Shown: one piece after another, positions 9,219 to 18,390 of the stretch | Numbering within the stretch: the first letter of the stretch is position 1 | Layout: the number at the start of each line of letters is the position of its first letter | Position numbers and translations under genes: made by a program | NCBI RefSeq assembly: GCF_945957345.1 | Contig: NZ_CAMFKW010000016.1 | Coordinates: 33,284-97,283 of the forward strand | Reading direction: 5' to 3' | From: an uncultured Allobosea sp. | GTDB taxonomy: Bacteria; Pseudomonadota; Alphaproteobacteria; Rhizobiales; Beijerinckiaceae | Length of the DNA: 64,000 nucleotides | The notes under the pieces: model-generated | Told to the model about the DNA's origin: nothing | Databases searched by the model: none | Seen by the model: the letters and a program-made list of their open reading frames with translations, nothing else

Positions 9219-10004
9219 ATGTTCGACGACATCAAGGGGAAGCGCGCCGTCGTCACCGGCGCCTGCGGGGTCATCGGCCGCTGGATCGCCGAGGTGCTGC
9301 ACGAGGCCGGCGCCACGCTCTGCCTGACCGATGCGCGCGCTGGCGATCTGGAAGAGCAGGCCAAGGCGATGGACCTCTCGGGCGAGAGCTTCGTCATGCC
9401 GGCCGACCTGACCGACGAGGCGTCGATCGTGGCGCTTGCCAGCGAGATCGGGAAGCGCTGGGGCGCCGCCGACATCCTCGTCAACAATGCCGGCATCTAT
9501 CCGAGCGCCTTCCTGCTGGACACGACGACCGCCGAGTTCGACCGCATCCTCGGGATCAATCTCAGGGCGCCGTTCATCCTGACCCGCGAACTCGCCACCC
9601 AGATGGTGCGCAAAGGCGTGAAGGGCTCGATCATCAACATCTCGTCCGGCGCCTCGCGCAAGATGCGCCGCACCGCCTGCATCTACTCGATGTCGAAGAC
9701 AGCGCTCGACCGATTGACCAAAGGCTTCGGCGTCGAGCTCGCCGAATACGGCATCCGCTCCAACGCGCTGGAGCCGGGCTTCGCCGCCGGCAGCACGGTC
9801 AGCGCCCTGACCGACGCGCATATCCAGAACACCGTCGCGCAGATTCCGCTCGGCCGCGCATCCTCGCGCGCCGATGTCGGCAACGCCCTCCTTTATCTCG
9901 CCAGCGACGCCTCGGCCTATGTCACCGGCGCGACCTTGACGGTCGATGGCGGCAACTCGATCGGCTCGCTCGCCGTCCATCAGGACAAGAAGCAGGCGCT
10001 CTGA
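9219..10004 (+). CDS. SDR family NAD(P)-dependent oxidoreductase
   Basis: 261 residues. The start at 9219 is set by a strong AAGGAG ribosome site 8 bases before it. Visible are the nucleotide-binding motif TGACGVIG, the NNAG motif, a catalytic serine in NISSGAS, and Y156-x3-K160 (YSMSK). These are the classical SDR elements. It probably oxidises or reduces a hydroxyl or keto group on the compound imported by this operon. The sequence does not define a substrate. Confidence 0.88.
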   Translation: MFDDIKGKRAVVTGACGVIGRWIAEVLHEAGATLCLTDARAGDLEEQAKAMDLSGESFVMPADLTDEASIVALASEIGKRWGAADILVNNAGIYPSAFLLDTTTAEFDRILGINLRAPFILTRELATQMVRKGVKGSIINISSGASRKMRRTACIYSMSKTALDRLTKGFGVELAEYGIRSNALEPGFAAGSTVSALTDAHIQNTVAQIPLGRASSRADVGNALLYLASDASAYVTGATLTVDGGNSIGSLAVHQDKKQAL

Positions 10005-10017
10005 GGAGGTTGAGCCC

Positions 10018-10914
10018 ATGATCGCCCCGAACGCCGCCCGCCCCGCCTATGAATGGCCGCAGGGCAAGTCGAGCGCCTTCTGCTTCACGATCGATGTCGA
10101 TGCGGAGAGCCCCTATCAGTGGAGCCTGCCGGAGGGCGCGCCGGTCGCACTCGGCCAGATCGAGCAGCGACTGTTCGGCCCGCGCGTCGGCATCTGGCGC
10201 CTGCTCGACCTGCTCGACCGCTACGGCATCAAGGCGACCTTGTTCGTGCCGGGGCTGATCGCGAAGAACCATCCGGAGCTGCTGCCGGCCTTCGTCGAAC
10301 GCGGCCATGAGATCGGGCTGCACGGCTATTTCCACGAACTCGCGACCGAAGCCGGGCCGGAGGAGTTCGCCCGCGCGATGGATGAATCGCTGGCGCTGTT
10401 TAAGAGCCAGGCGGGTGTCGTTCCCAAGGGCTTCCGCTCCCCAGCCTGGGAGATGACGCCCTTCATGCTGGAGGAGGTGAAGCGGCGCGGGCTCTACGAT
10501 TCCTCGCTGATGGGCTTCGACCATCCCTATACGATCGATGGTGTCACGCAGGTCCCGGTGCTCTGGGCCGTCGATGACGCCGTCTATTTCCGCTTCACCG
10601 GCAGCGCGCAGGACCGCGCTCCGCCGTCGCCGCAGAACGGCATCCTCGATGCCTGGCTGGACGAATGGGAGGTGCTGCATCGCGAGGGGCGGATGATGAT
10701 GCTCACCGTCCATGACTGGATTTCCGGCCGGGCCGGGCGCGTGCGCATGCTGGAGAAGCTGCTCGACGTGGTGACGGCCTCGCCGGGCGTCTGGATCGCG
10801 ACCGTCGGCGAGCTTGCGGAACATCACGCCGCGAGCGCCAATGCGCAACGCTTCAGCGTGCCGATGCGCCTGCCGCAGCCGAGCGCGCCCTTGCGCTTCC
10901 GGACCAAAGCCTGA
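10018..10914 (+). CDS. Polysaccharide deacetylase family protein (PgdA/PuuE-like, cytoplasmic)
   Basis: 298 residues from the ATG at 10018, preceded by GAGGAGG. NodB-type motifs are present: TIDVD (residues 24-28) and H102-x3-H106 in GLHGYFH form the metal site, and FRSPAWEM is motif 3. No signal peptide is visible. This branch includes Helicobacter PgdA, PuuE-type allantoinases and cyclic imidases, so the enzyme may hydrolyse a cyclic imide or amide rather than an acetylated sugar. The gene lies between the SDR and gamma-glutamyltransferase genes, which favours a small-molecule amide substrate. Confidence 0.8.
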   Translation: MIAPNAARPAYEWPQGKSSAFCFTIDVDAESPYQWSLPEGAPVALGQIEQRLFGPRVGIWRLLDLLDRYGIKATLFVPGLIAKNHPELLPAFVERGHEIGLHGYFHELATEAGPEEFARAMDESLALFKSQAGVVPKGFRSPAWEMTPFMLEEVKRRGLYDSSLMGFDHPYTIDGVTQVPVLWAVDDAVYFRFTGSAQDRAPPSPQNGILDAWLDEWEVLHREGRMMMLTVHDWISGRAGRVRMLEKLLDVVTASPGVWIATVGELAEHHAASANAQRFSVPMRLPQPSAPLRFRTKA

Positions 10915-12455
10915 TGCAGACCTTCAGCATCCGCCGCCCGGCCGTCCACTCCCAGCATGGGCTCGTCGCTGCGCAGAACCGCCACGCGGCCGAAGCCGGC
11001 GCGGCCGTGCTCGCGCACGGCGGCAACGCGATGGACGCGGCGATCGTCACCGCGCTGGTGCTGAGCATCGTCGAGCCTTGGCTGTCGGGCGTGGGCGGCG
11101 GCGGCTTCCTGATCCATGCCGATGGCAAGACGGGCGCGCTCGATACGCTCGATTTCAACGTCCGCTCGCCGCGCGGGCTCGATCCGGCGGATTATCCGCT
11201 GACCGATGCGGGCTCAGGCAACTGGTTCGCCTGGCCCGCCGTCGTGGGCGAGCGCAATGTCGCGGGCTACAGCGCGATCTGCGTGCCCGGCGCCATCGCC
11301 GGCTTTGCCGCGGCGCTCGAACGCTACGGCACGATCTCCTGGGGCGAGGCGTTGCAGCCGGCGATCGAGCATGCAGAGCGCGGGCTGGAGATCGACTGGT
11401 ACGCCGCGCTCTGCATCGCGGTCGAGGTCGCCGGCCTGTCGCGCGATCCCGCGATCTCCGCGCTGCTGCTCGACAACGGTCAGCCACCCAAGGCCGGCGC
11501 CGATACCCGCCGCTTCAAGCCGATGACGGCCAAGGCCGCGCTGCTGACGCGGCTGGCGAAGGCTGGCGCCCGCGATTTCTACGAGGGCGAGGCGGCGCGC
11601 CTGATCGCCGGCGATCTCGAAGCCGGCGGCTCGGCCATCCGCTTCGACGATCTTGCGAGCTATCAAGCCGTCTGGTCGCCGGCTTTGACCGGGCGCTACC
11701 GCGATCTCGACATCGCCGCCATTCCCGGCCTCAGCGGCGGCCCGACCTTCTTCGACGCCGCGCGGCGCGTCGAGGCAGGTGGCCTTGGGCAGGGCAGTTC
11801 CGAGGCCGATGCGGCGCTGACCTATGCGACTGCGATCCGCGAGGCCTATGCGGTGAGGCTCAACAGCATGGGCCATGCCGCGACGCCGCAGGCCGGCTGT
11901 ACCTCGCATGTCAGCGTCGTCGACCGCGACGGCAACATGGTCTCGCTGACCAACACGCTGCTCTCGCGCTTCGGCGCGCGGGTCGCTCTGCCGCGGGCCG
12001 GCATCATCATGAACAATGGCATGATGTGGTTCGATCCGCGCCCCGGCCAGCCCAACAGCTTGGCTCCCGGTGTGAAGCCTCTGGCGAACATGTGCCCGTT
12101 GGTACTGAGCCGCAGCGGAAAACCCTGGCTCGCGATCGGCGCCGCGGGCGGCCGCACGATCTTCCCGACACTGCTGCAGATGATCTCCGGCATCGCCGAT
12201 TTCGGGCTCTCGCTGGAAGACGTGTTCCATCGGCCGCGCATCGACGCCTCCACCCCGCGCATCAAAGTCGACGCAAGGGCCGAACCGGATGTGGCGGCGC
12301 GGGTCGCGGGCGCCTTCCCGGTCGAGATCGTCGAGGACACGCTCTATCCCGTGAACTTCTCGGTGCCCTCCGCCGTGATGCGGGCGGAGGATGGCTTCCT
12401 CGGCATGGCCCACCCGACCAGCCCCTGGGCCGCGGTCGCGGCGGCCTCGGTATGA
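10914..12455 (+). CDS. Gamma-glutamyltransferase family protein without signal peptide
   Basis: 513 residues. The N-terminal segment (HGLVAAQNRHAAEAGAAVL, GGNAMDAA) and SGVGGGGFL are typical of Ntn-hydrolase gamma-glutamyltransferases. The autoprocessing threonine is T330 in CTSHVSVVD, where most relatives read TTH(F/V)SVVD. No secretion signal is present, so the enzyme probably acts in the cytoplasm on an imported gamma-glutamyl compound, unlike periplasmic Ggt. The start overlaps the deacetylase stop (TGATG), and the stop overlaps the ATPase start. Confidence 0.87.
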   Translation: MQTFSIRRPAVHSQHGLVAAQNRHAAEAGAAVLAHGGNAMDAAIVTALVLSIVEPWLSGVGGGGFLIHADGKTGALDTLDFNVRSPRGLDPADYPLTDAGSGNWFAWPAVVGERNVAGYSAICVPGAIAGFAAALERYGTISWGEALQPAIEHAERGLEIDWYAALCIAVEVAGLSRDPAISALLLDNGQPPKAGADTRRFKPMTAKAALLTRLAKAGARDFYEGEAARLIAGDLEAGGSAIRFDDLASYQAVWSPALTGRYRDLDIAAIPGLSGGPTFFDAARRVEAGGLGQGSSEADAALTYATAIREAYAVRLNSMGHAATPQAGCTSHVSVVDRDGNMVSLTNTLLSRFGARVALPRAGIIMNNGMMWFDPRPGQPNSLAPGVKPLANMCPLVLSRSGKPWLAIGAAGGRTIFPTLLQMISGIADFGLSLEDVFHRPRIDASTPRIKVDARAEPDVAARVAGAFPVEIVEDTLYPVNFSVPSAVMRAEDGFLGMAHPTSPWAAVAAASV

Positions 12456-13432
12456 GCGATCATACCAACCCGATGCTGGCGATCGAGGGGCTCGCCATCG
12501 AGATCGACGGCAACCGCATCGTCGACGGCGTCTCGCTCGGCGTCGAGACCGGCCGCATCCTCGCGATCGTCGGCGAATCCGGCTGCGGCAAGAGCCTGAC
12601 GGCGCTCTCCGTGCTCGGGCTGCTACCGGGCGCGGCACGGGTCTCCAACGGCTCGATCAGGCTCGGCGGGCGTGAATTGACCGGACTTTCCGAAGCGGAG
12701 TTGTCGGAGGTGCGCGGCAACGATGCCGCGATCATCTTCCAGGAGCCGGTCGCCTCGCTGAACCCGCTGATGCGGGTCGGCGAGCAGGTCGAAGAGGCGC
12801 TGCTGCTGCATCGCGGCTTGGCGCGCGCCGCTGCGCGCGAGGAAGCGATCGCGATCATGGCGCGCGTCGGCATTCCCGATCCGGCACGGCGCGCCCGGCA
12901 ATACCCATTCGAATTATCCGGCGGCATGTGCCAGCGCATCATGATCGCCTCGGCCCTGATCTGCCGGCCGTCGCTGCTGATCGCGGATGAGCCGACGACG
13001 GCGCTCGACGTCACCATCCAGGCGCAGATCCTCGACCTGATGCGCCGCTTGCGCGACGAGGTCGGCAGCGCCGTCGTGCTGATCACCCATGACATGGGCG
13101 TGGTCGCCGACCTCGCCGACGATGTCTGCGTGATGTATGGCGGCCGGATCGTCGAGAGCGGCCCGGTCGACGCCATCTTCGCCGAACCGAGCCATCCCTA
13201 TACCCGCCTGCTGCTCGGCACGATCCCGAAGCTCGACGGCGCCAGAAAGACGGTGCTGCGCACGATCGAGGGCATAGTGCCGCCGGCCGGCGCCTGGCCG
13301 GAAGGCTGCCGGTTCCGCACGCGCTGCCCACTCGCGGACGAGGCTTGTGAGCAGGCTCCGCCCGCCGTTGCGGTAGGCGCTTCCCATCGCGCCGCCTGCT
13401 GGCATGTCGACCGGCTGGAGGCGATGGCATGA
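12452..13432 (+). CDS. ABC transporter ATP-binding protein, DppD/OppD type
   Basis: 326 residues, starting with ATGA overlap on the gamma-glutamyltransferase stop. Walker A is GESGCGKS (near residue 39), the signature is LSGGMCQR, Walker B is LIADEPTTALD and the switch is ITHDMG. The C-terminal peptide-transporter extension with the cysteine cluster (CRFRTRCP) is complete. It pairs with the following DppF-type ATPase to power the importer. Confidence 0.93.
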   Translation: MSDHTNPMLAIEGLAIEIDGNRIVDGVSLGVETGRILAIVGESGCGKSLTALSVLGLLPGAARVSNGSIRLGGRELTGLSEAELSEVRGNDAAIIFQEPVASLNPLMRVGEQVEEALLLHRGLARAAAREEAIAIMARVGIPDPARRARQYPFELSGGMCQRIMIASALICRPSLLIADEPTTALDVTIQAQILDLMRRLRDEVGSAVVLITHDMGVVADLADDVCVMYGGRIVESGPVDAIFAEPSHPYTRLLLGTIPKLDGARKTVLRTIEGIVPPAGAWPEGCRFRTRCPLADEACEQAPPAVAVGASHRAACWHVDRLEAMA

Positions 13433-14412
13433 GCGCGCCCCTGCTGGAGGTCCGCGACCTCAAGGTGCATTTCCCGCTGCGCGGCGGCATCGGCACGCCG
13501 GGCGGCGTGGTCAAGGCCGTCGACGGCATCTCACTCGACCTCCACGCCGGGCGGACGCTTGCGCTGGTCGGCGAATCCGGCTGCGGCAAGTCGACTACCG
13601 CCTATGCCGTGGTCGGGCTGGAGCGGGCAACGGCCGGCACGATCCGCTTCGACGGGCGCGACATCACCGCGCTGAAGGGGCGCGAGCGGGCGGCACTGGC
13701 GCAGGATATCCAGATCGTCTTCCAGGACCCGTCCTCGGCGCTTGATCCGAAGATGACGATCGCGGACAGCATCGCCGAGCCGCTCGCCATCGCCGGGCGC
13801 AGCCGCGCCGATCGCAAGACCCGCGTCGCCGAGTTGCTGGATCGTGTCGGCCTGCCTGCCGCGCTGGCGGAACGCCTCCCGAGCGCGCTCTCGGGCGGAC
13901 AGCGCCAGCGCGTCGTCATCGCGCGGGCGCTCGCCCTGTCGCCGCGCTTGCTCGTGCTCGACGAGCCGGTCTCCGCGCTCGATGTCTCGATCCGCTCACA
14001 GGTGCTGAACCTGCTGCTCGAGTTGCAGCGTGATCTCGGCCTGTCCTATCTCTTCATCTCGCATGACCTCTCGGTCGTTCGGCATATCGCGGACGAAGCG
14101 ATGGTGCTCTATCTCGGGACTGTCGCCGAGCAGGGTCCGGTCGATGCGATCTTCGAGCGGCCGCAGCACCTCTATACGAAGGCGCTGCTCTCCGCGATCC
14201 CGCTGCCGGACCCGCGCGCGCAGCGCCATCGCGAGAAGATCATCCTGAGCGGCGATCTGCCGAGCCCGCTCTCGCCGCCGGTCGGCTGCCCCTTCGTGAC
14301 GCGCTGTCCGGAACGGATCGGAGTCTGCTCCGAGGAGCGCTTCCCGCTCGCGGCCGGCGATACGGGAACCGAGGCGGCCTGCGTTCATGTCGGCCGGCAG
14401 GTGGCAAGCTAG
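13429..14412 (+). CDS. ABC transporter ATP-binding protein, DppF/OppF type
   Basis: 327 residues. Walker A is GESGCGKST, the signature LSGGQRQRVVIARAL, Walker B LLVLDEPVSALD, and the H-loop FISHDL; the CPFVTRCP extension is near the C-terminus. It is the last gene of the operon that began with the GntR gene. The stop codon overlaps that of the convergent AGE-family gene, leaving no room for a dedicated terminator. Confidence 0.93.
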   Translation: MSAPLLEVRDLKVHFPLRGGIGTPGGVVKAVDGISLDLHAGRTLALVGESGCGKSTTAYAVVGLERATAGTIRFDGRDITALKGRERAALAQDIQIVFQDPSSALDPKMTIADSIAEPLAIAGRSRADRKTRVAELLDRVGLPAALAERLPSALSGGQRQRVVIARALALSPRLLVLDEPVSALDVSIRSQVLNLLLELQRDLGLSYLFISHDLSVVRHIADEAMVLYLGTVAEQGPVDAIFERPQHLYTKALLSAIPLPDPRAQRHREKIILSGDLPSPLSPPVGCPFVTRCPERIGVCSEERFPLAAGDTGTEAACVHVGRQVAS

Positions 14413-15572
14413 CCGCGCACGCGCTCCCACTCCGCGAGGGCGAGCAGGAGATGGTAGAGCACCCGGACCGGGATCACGGTCTGGGTGGGCGTTCCATCCT
14501 TCGCGAGTTGGTTGAACCAGAGGCCCGTATCGGGCGCGACGAACCAGCGGAACAGGCTGGCGAGATGCTTGTCGAGACGCGCGGCCGCGTCGGCATCGTC
14601 CAGAAACTCGATCCGGGCGAGGAAGGCCTTGATCGCTTCGGTCTGCGGCCAGAGCAGCTTGGTCGAGGCCGTAACATGGCCAGAGCGGTCAAACACGTCG
14701 AAGGCAGCGAGCGGGCCGGCCGAACCATCGTCGAGACCATGCCGGATCGCGAAGCCATAGAGCCTCTCCGCCAGATCGCGTGCCTGCGTCTCGCCCGTCA
14801 GGCGCCAGTGATGCAGAAGCAGCCAGGTCCATTCGAAATGATGGCCCGGCTCGCAGGCGTGGCCGGCCGAACCGGAAGCCGGCTGCCAGTCGTCAGTGAA
14901 ATACTCGCCGAGCGTGCCGGTCTCCGTATCGACCAGATTCGCGCGCGCGAGCCGGACGATCGCATCGGCATGGTCGAGCCAGCGTTGCTCGCCGGTCGCT
15001 CCCGCCAGGGCGTGAAACGCTTCCAGCAGATGCATATGCGGGTTCTGCCGCCGCGGCAGCGTGCCCAGCGTATCCTCGACGAAACCGCCCTGCGGATGTG
15101 CCATCTCGCGTTCGATGAAGCCGATCACTTCGTCTGCGATCGCGAGCGCCTGACCGTCCTGAGTCGCGCGGTAGTACCAGGCCATGGCGAAGAGGACGAA
15201 AGCGAGGTCGTAGAGATCGGTGCGGGCATCGACCGAGGTCCCGTCTTCGCGGACGGAATGCAGGAAGCGTCCCTGCCCGCCCTCCCGGCAAACGTCGCGC
15301 AGGAAGGCGAAGCCATGGCGAGCGGCGGCGAGCGCCCCGCTCTCCGGATCGAGCAGATGGGCATGGCTGAAGACATAGGTCAGCCGGGCGGTGACCAGCG
15401 TCGTTCTCACCGGGCCGAAATCTCGCACGGGATCGGCCGGGTCGAACATCTCGACGAATCCGGCGCGGCCGGGCCGGACGGCACGATCGATCCAGGCCGG
15501 GATGAGGATTTCTCTGAGCCACGCCTTCGACGGCAGATCGTTAGCGCTCTTCGGAGCCTCTTCACGCTTCAT
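14409..15572 (-). CDS. AGE family epimerase/isomerase (sugar isomerase)
   Basis: About 387 residues. Conserved (alpha/alpha)6-barrel motifs of N-acylglucosamine 2-epimerase relatives are visible: NPHMHLLEAF, EPGHHFEW and LWPQTEAIKAF, with HxxE/H pairs forming the active site. Relatives include mannose and sulfoquinovose isomerases and cellobiose epimerases, so it interconverts a free sugar in the cytoplasm. The ATG at 15572, behind GGGGA, is preferred over a TTG at 15596. It is convergent with the peptide-type operon and has no obvious partner. Confidence 0.85.
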   Translation of the reverse strand: MKREEAPKSANDLPSKAWLREILIPAWIDRAVRPGRAGFVEMFDPADPVRDFGPVRTTLVTARLTYVFSHAHLLDPESGALAAARHGFAFLRDVCREGGQGRFLHSVREDGTSVDARTDLYDLAFVLFAMAWYYRATQDGQALAIADEVIGFIEREMAHPQGGFVEDTLGTLPRRQNPHMHLLEAFHALAGATGEQRWLDHADAIVRLARANLVDTETGTLGEYFTDDWQPASGSAGHACEPGHHFEWTWLLLHHWRLTGETQARDLAERLYGFAIRHGLDDGSAGPLAAFDVFDRSGHVTASTKLLWPQTEAIKAFLARIEFLDDADAAARLDKHLASLFRWFVAPDTGLWFNQLAKDGTPTQTVIPVRVLYHLLLALAEWERVRG

Positions 15573-15690
15573 CTGGCGATATCCCCGGTGAGGCAAGAAC
15601 GGACGAGTGCGGCGCTTTTCACCAAGCCGCTACAGCTCCGAGCCGATAGCGGCCGCCGGAGCTCGCGTCCACATCGCCCAGTGCAGAGCG

Positions 15691-16152
15691 CTACAGCGCG
15701 CCCCGGCCGACGACTTCGCGCATGGCGATATAACTGTGGTACTCCGCAACATTCGGATCGTCGTGGAAGACCTCGCGCGTGAAAGCCGCGTAAGCCGCCA
15801 TGCTCTCGACCTGCAGGTGCAGCACGAAATCCGCGTCGCCTGTCACATAGGAGGCGTGCTTGACCTCGGGCCGGGCTTGGAGCTTCCGGGCGAAATCGCC
15901 ATAGGTCCGCGAGCCCTGGATGATCGAGACGGTGACATGCACCGTCACCGGCACGCCCATGATTTCGGGGCTGACGACCGAGACATCGGCAGTGATGACC
16001 TTTTCCGCCCGCAGGCGCCGCAACCGCCGCAGGACCGCGCTCTGGGACAGGCCCACACGCTCGGCCAGCACGCGCGCCGGCGTCTGATTATCGGCCTGCA
16101 TCTCTTTCAGCAGGGCGTAATCGAATGTGTCGAAATCGACCGTTTTAGCCAT
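15691..16152 (-). CDS. Lrp/AsnC family transcriptional regulator
   Basis: About 153 residues. An N-terminal helix-turn-helix (RVLAERVGLSQSAVLRRLRRL) is followed by a RAM amino-acid-binding domain (VTGDADFVLHLQV). It is divergent from the PLP-enzyme gene at 16281 with a 128-base gap. This is the usual arrangement for Lrp regulators of amino-acid lyase and exporter genes such as MdeR-mdeA. The ATG at 16152, preceded by GAAGG, is preferred; an ATG at 16167 would add five residues. Confidence 0.88.
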   Translation of the reverse strand: MAKTVDFDTFDYALLKEMQADNQTPARVLAERVGLSQSAVLRRLRRLRAEKVITADVSVVSPEIMGVPVTVHVTVSIIQGSRTYGDFARKLQARPEVKHASYVTGDADFVLHLQVESMAAYAAFTREVFHDDPNVAEYHSYIAMREVVGRGAL

Positions 16153-16280
16153 TGGAGCCTTCATCATCGGCGAATTTCGTCATTGGATAGCAAAAATGGG
16201 CGACTATCGCCAAGCGCTTGCCGGCATGATCTGGTCCATATGCCGCCTCTGCCGGCGGTGACGAACCCGGGAAACAGGTC

Positions 16281-17438
16281 ATGACTGCGACGAAGTGGAC
16301 CAAGAGAAGCCTTGCCGCGCAGGCCATGGGCAAGATCGACCCGACCACCAAGGGCGTCGTGCCGCCGATCCATATCTCGACGACCTATATCCGCGACGAG
16401 GATAACGGCTACTCGACCGGCTTCATCTATGGCCGCCCGGACAACGAGACGGTGCATGAGGCGCAGGCCGTGCTCGCCATGCTGGAAGAGGCCAAGGCCG
16501 GCGCGCTGCTGTTCGGTTCGGGCATGGCTGCTGCGACCGCCGTGTTCCAGGCGCTCTCGCCGGGCGACCATGTCGTCGCCTCCAAGGTTATGTACTGGGC
16601 GCTGCGCGCCTGGCTGCTCAACGAGGCGACGCGCTGGGGCATCAAGGTCGATTTCGTCGAGACCGACGATCTCGCCGCGCTCAAGGCCGCCGTGAAGCCG
16701 GGCACGACCAAGCTGGTCTGGATCGAGACGCCTTCGAATCCGCTCTGGACCATCACCGATATCGCGGCGGCGGCGGAAATCGCGCACAAGGCGGGCGCGA
16801 AGCTCGCCGTCGACTCGACCTGCGCCTCGCCGGTCCATACCCGCCCGCTGACGCTCGGTGCCGACATCGTCATGCATGCCGCGACGAAGGTGCTGAACGG
16901 CCATTCCGATGTCGTCGCAGGCGCGCTCTGCGCCCGCGAGGACGATGAGTTCTGGAACCGGGTCAAGACGGTCCGCAAGGGCCAGGGCGGCATTCTCGGC
17001 CCGTTCGAGGCCTATCTGCTGATGCGCGGCATGCGCACGCTCCATGTGCGGCAGGAGCGGCAGGCAGCCAGCGCCATGGCGCTGGCGCAGCGGCTCTCGG
17101 CGCATCCGCTGGTGGCGCGCGTGCTCTATCCCGGCCTGCCGCAGCATCCCGGCCACGACATCGCGGCCCGGCAGATGGAGAACGGCTTTGGCTTCATGCT
17201 GTCGGTGCAGGTCACCGGCGGCGAGGCGGCGGCGATCGGCACGGCGGCTCATGTCGAACTGTACAAGCGCGCGACTTCGCTCGGCGGTGTCGAGAGCCTG
17301 ATCGAGCATCGCGCCTCGATCGAAGGTGCCGGCTCGCCCTGCCCGACCGACCTGCTGCGCCTGTCGACCGGCATCGAGGATATCGATGACCTCTATGCCG
17401 ATCTCGACCAGGCGCTGAAGGCTGGACATCGCGCATAA
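16281..17438 (+). CDS. Cys/Met metabolism PLP-dependent enzyme (cystathionine gamma-synthase/lyase family)
   Basis: 385 residues. The PLP lysine is K203 in HAATKVLNGHSDV; the ring-stacking tyrosine is Y105, and SGMAA supplies phosphate contacts. Unusually, the loop around Y105 reads MYWALRAW, where lyases and synthases of this family normally have LYGGT, so substrate preference may differ. The family handles cystathionine, methionine or O-acyl-homoserine. The Lrp regulator and EamA exporter next door suggest amino-acid degradation or detoxification. Confidence 0.85.
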   Translation: MTATKWTKRSLAAQAMGKIDPTTKGVVPPIHISTTYIRDEDNGYSTGFIYGRPDNETVHEAQAVLAMLEEAKAGALLFGSGMAAATAVFQALSPGDHVVASKVMYWALRAWLLNEATRWGIKVDFVETDDLAALKAAVKPGTTKLVWIETPSNPLWTITDIAAAAEIAHKAGAKLAVDSTCASPVHTRPLTLGADIVMHAATKVLNGHSDVVAGALCAREDDEFWNRVKTVRKGQGGILGPFEAYLLMRGMRTLHVRQERQAASAMALAQRLSAHPLVARVLYPGLPQHPGHDIAARQMENGFGFMLSVQVTGGEAAAIGTAAHVELYKRATSLGGVESLIEHRASIEGAGSPCPTDLLRLSTGIEDIDDLYADLDQALKAGHRA

Positions 17439-17448
17439 GGCATCTGCC

Positions 17449-18357
17449 ATGACTGTGACAGGCTCCGCCTCCATGCCGGCCAGTCAGACGGTCGGCAAAG
17501 CCCTCCTGATGGTCACGGCCTTCGGCTGGGGCCTCAACTGGTCGGTGCTGAAATTCGTCCTGCAGGACTGGCCTCCGCTCTTCGCGCGAGGGACGGCCGG
17601 GCTCATCGGCGCGCTGTGCGTTGCCCTGCTGGCGATAGCTCGCGGCGACAGCCTTGCCGTACCAAAGGAGGCCCGCACGTCTCTCGTGATCGCGTCTGCG
17701 ATCAACGTCTTCGCCTGGATGGGCTTTACGGCGCTGGCGCTGAACTGGCTCAAGGTCTCGGAAGGGGCGCTGATCGCCTATTCGATGCCGATCTGGGCGA
17801 TGATGCTCGCCTGGCCCCTGCTCGGTGCGCGTCCGACCCGGCGCAGCCTGGTGGCGTTGGGCCTGAGCATCACCGGCATGGTCGTTCTGATGGGCGGCCC
17901 CGAATTCAGCGTGGCCAAGCTACCCGGCGCCCTGTTCGCCCTGGCGGCGGCGGTGCTGTTCGCGCTCGGCACCGTCAAAGCGCGGAAGCCTCTCGCCATG
18001 CCGGCCCCGGCGGTTGCGGCCTGGCAGGTCGCTCTGGGCTGCCTGCCCATGGTGGTACTGGGCCTTACGCTGGAGCAGCCGCATATCACGGCCCTGTCGG
18101 CGCGCGGAGCGCTGGGGCTTGCCTACATGGCTATCGGCCCGATGGCGCTCTGTTATCTCACCTGGTTCGGCGCGCTCAAGCGGCTGCCGACCGCCGTCGC
18201 CGCGACCAGCATGTTGATCGTGCCGGTCGTGGGCACGCTGACCGCCGTGCCGCTGCTGGGCGAAACACTTGGGCTGCGGGAGTTGATCGCGATCGTGCTG
18301 ACCATCGGCGGTGTCGCCCTGGCGCTGCGACGCGATCCGGCGCGCCGCGAAACCTGA
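17449..18357 (+). CDS. EamA/DMT family transporter
   Basis: 302 residues with about ten hydrophobic helices in two EamA repeats (the second begins near residue 150). It starts 10 bases after the PLP-enzyme stop and is probably co-transcribed. RhaT/YdcZ-like members export amino acids or metabolites. In this position it may export the substrate or product of the PLP enzyme, under Lrp control. Confidence 0.85.
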   Translation: MTVTGSASMPASQTVGKALLMVTAFGWGLNWSVLKFVLQDWPPLFARGTAGLIGALCVALLAIARGDSLAVPKEARTSLVIASAINVFAWMGFTALALNWLKVSEGALIAYSMPIWAMMLAWPLLGARPTRRSLVALGLSITGMVVLMGGPEFSVAKLPGALFALAAAVLFALGTVKARKPLAMPAPAVAAWQVALGCLPMVVLGLTLEQPHITALSARGALGLAYMAIGPMALCYLTWFGALKRLPTAVAATSMLIVPVVGTLTAVPLLGETLGLRELIAIVLTIGGVALALRRDPARRET

Positions 18358-18390
18358 TCCGTCGAGCTTATGCCCCAAGTCTTGCCGACG

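Noticed and set aside
10814..13432. An 872-codon frame joining antisense-like sequence to the DppD-type ATPase
   Set aside because: The part before 12452 is the out-of-frame shadow of the gamma-glutamyltransferase gene; the true ATPase start is the ATGA overlap at 12452.
14451..15782. A 443-codon open frame on the plus strand
   Set aside because: Antisense to the AGE-family isomerase gene, which carries clear family motifs.
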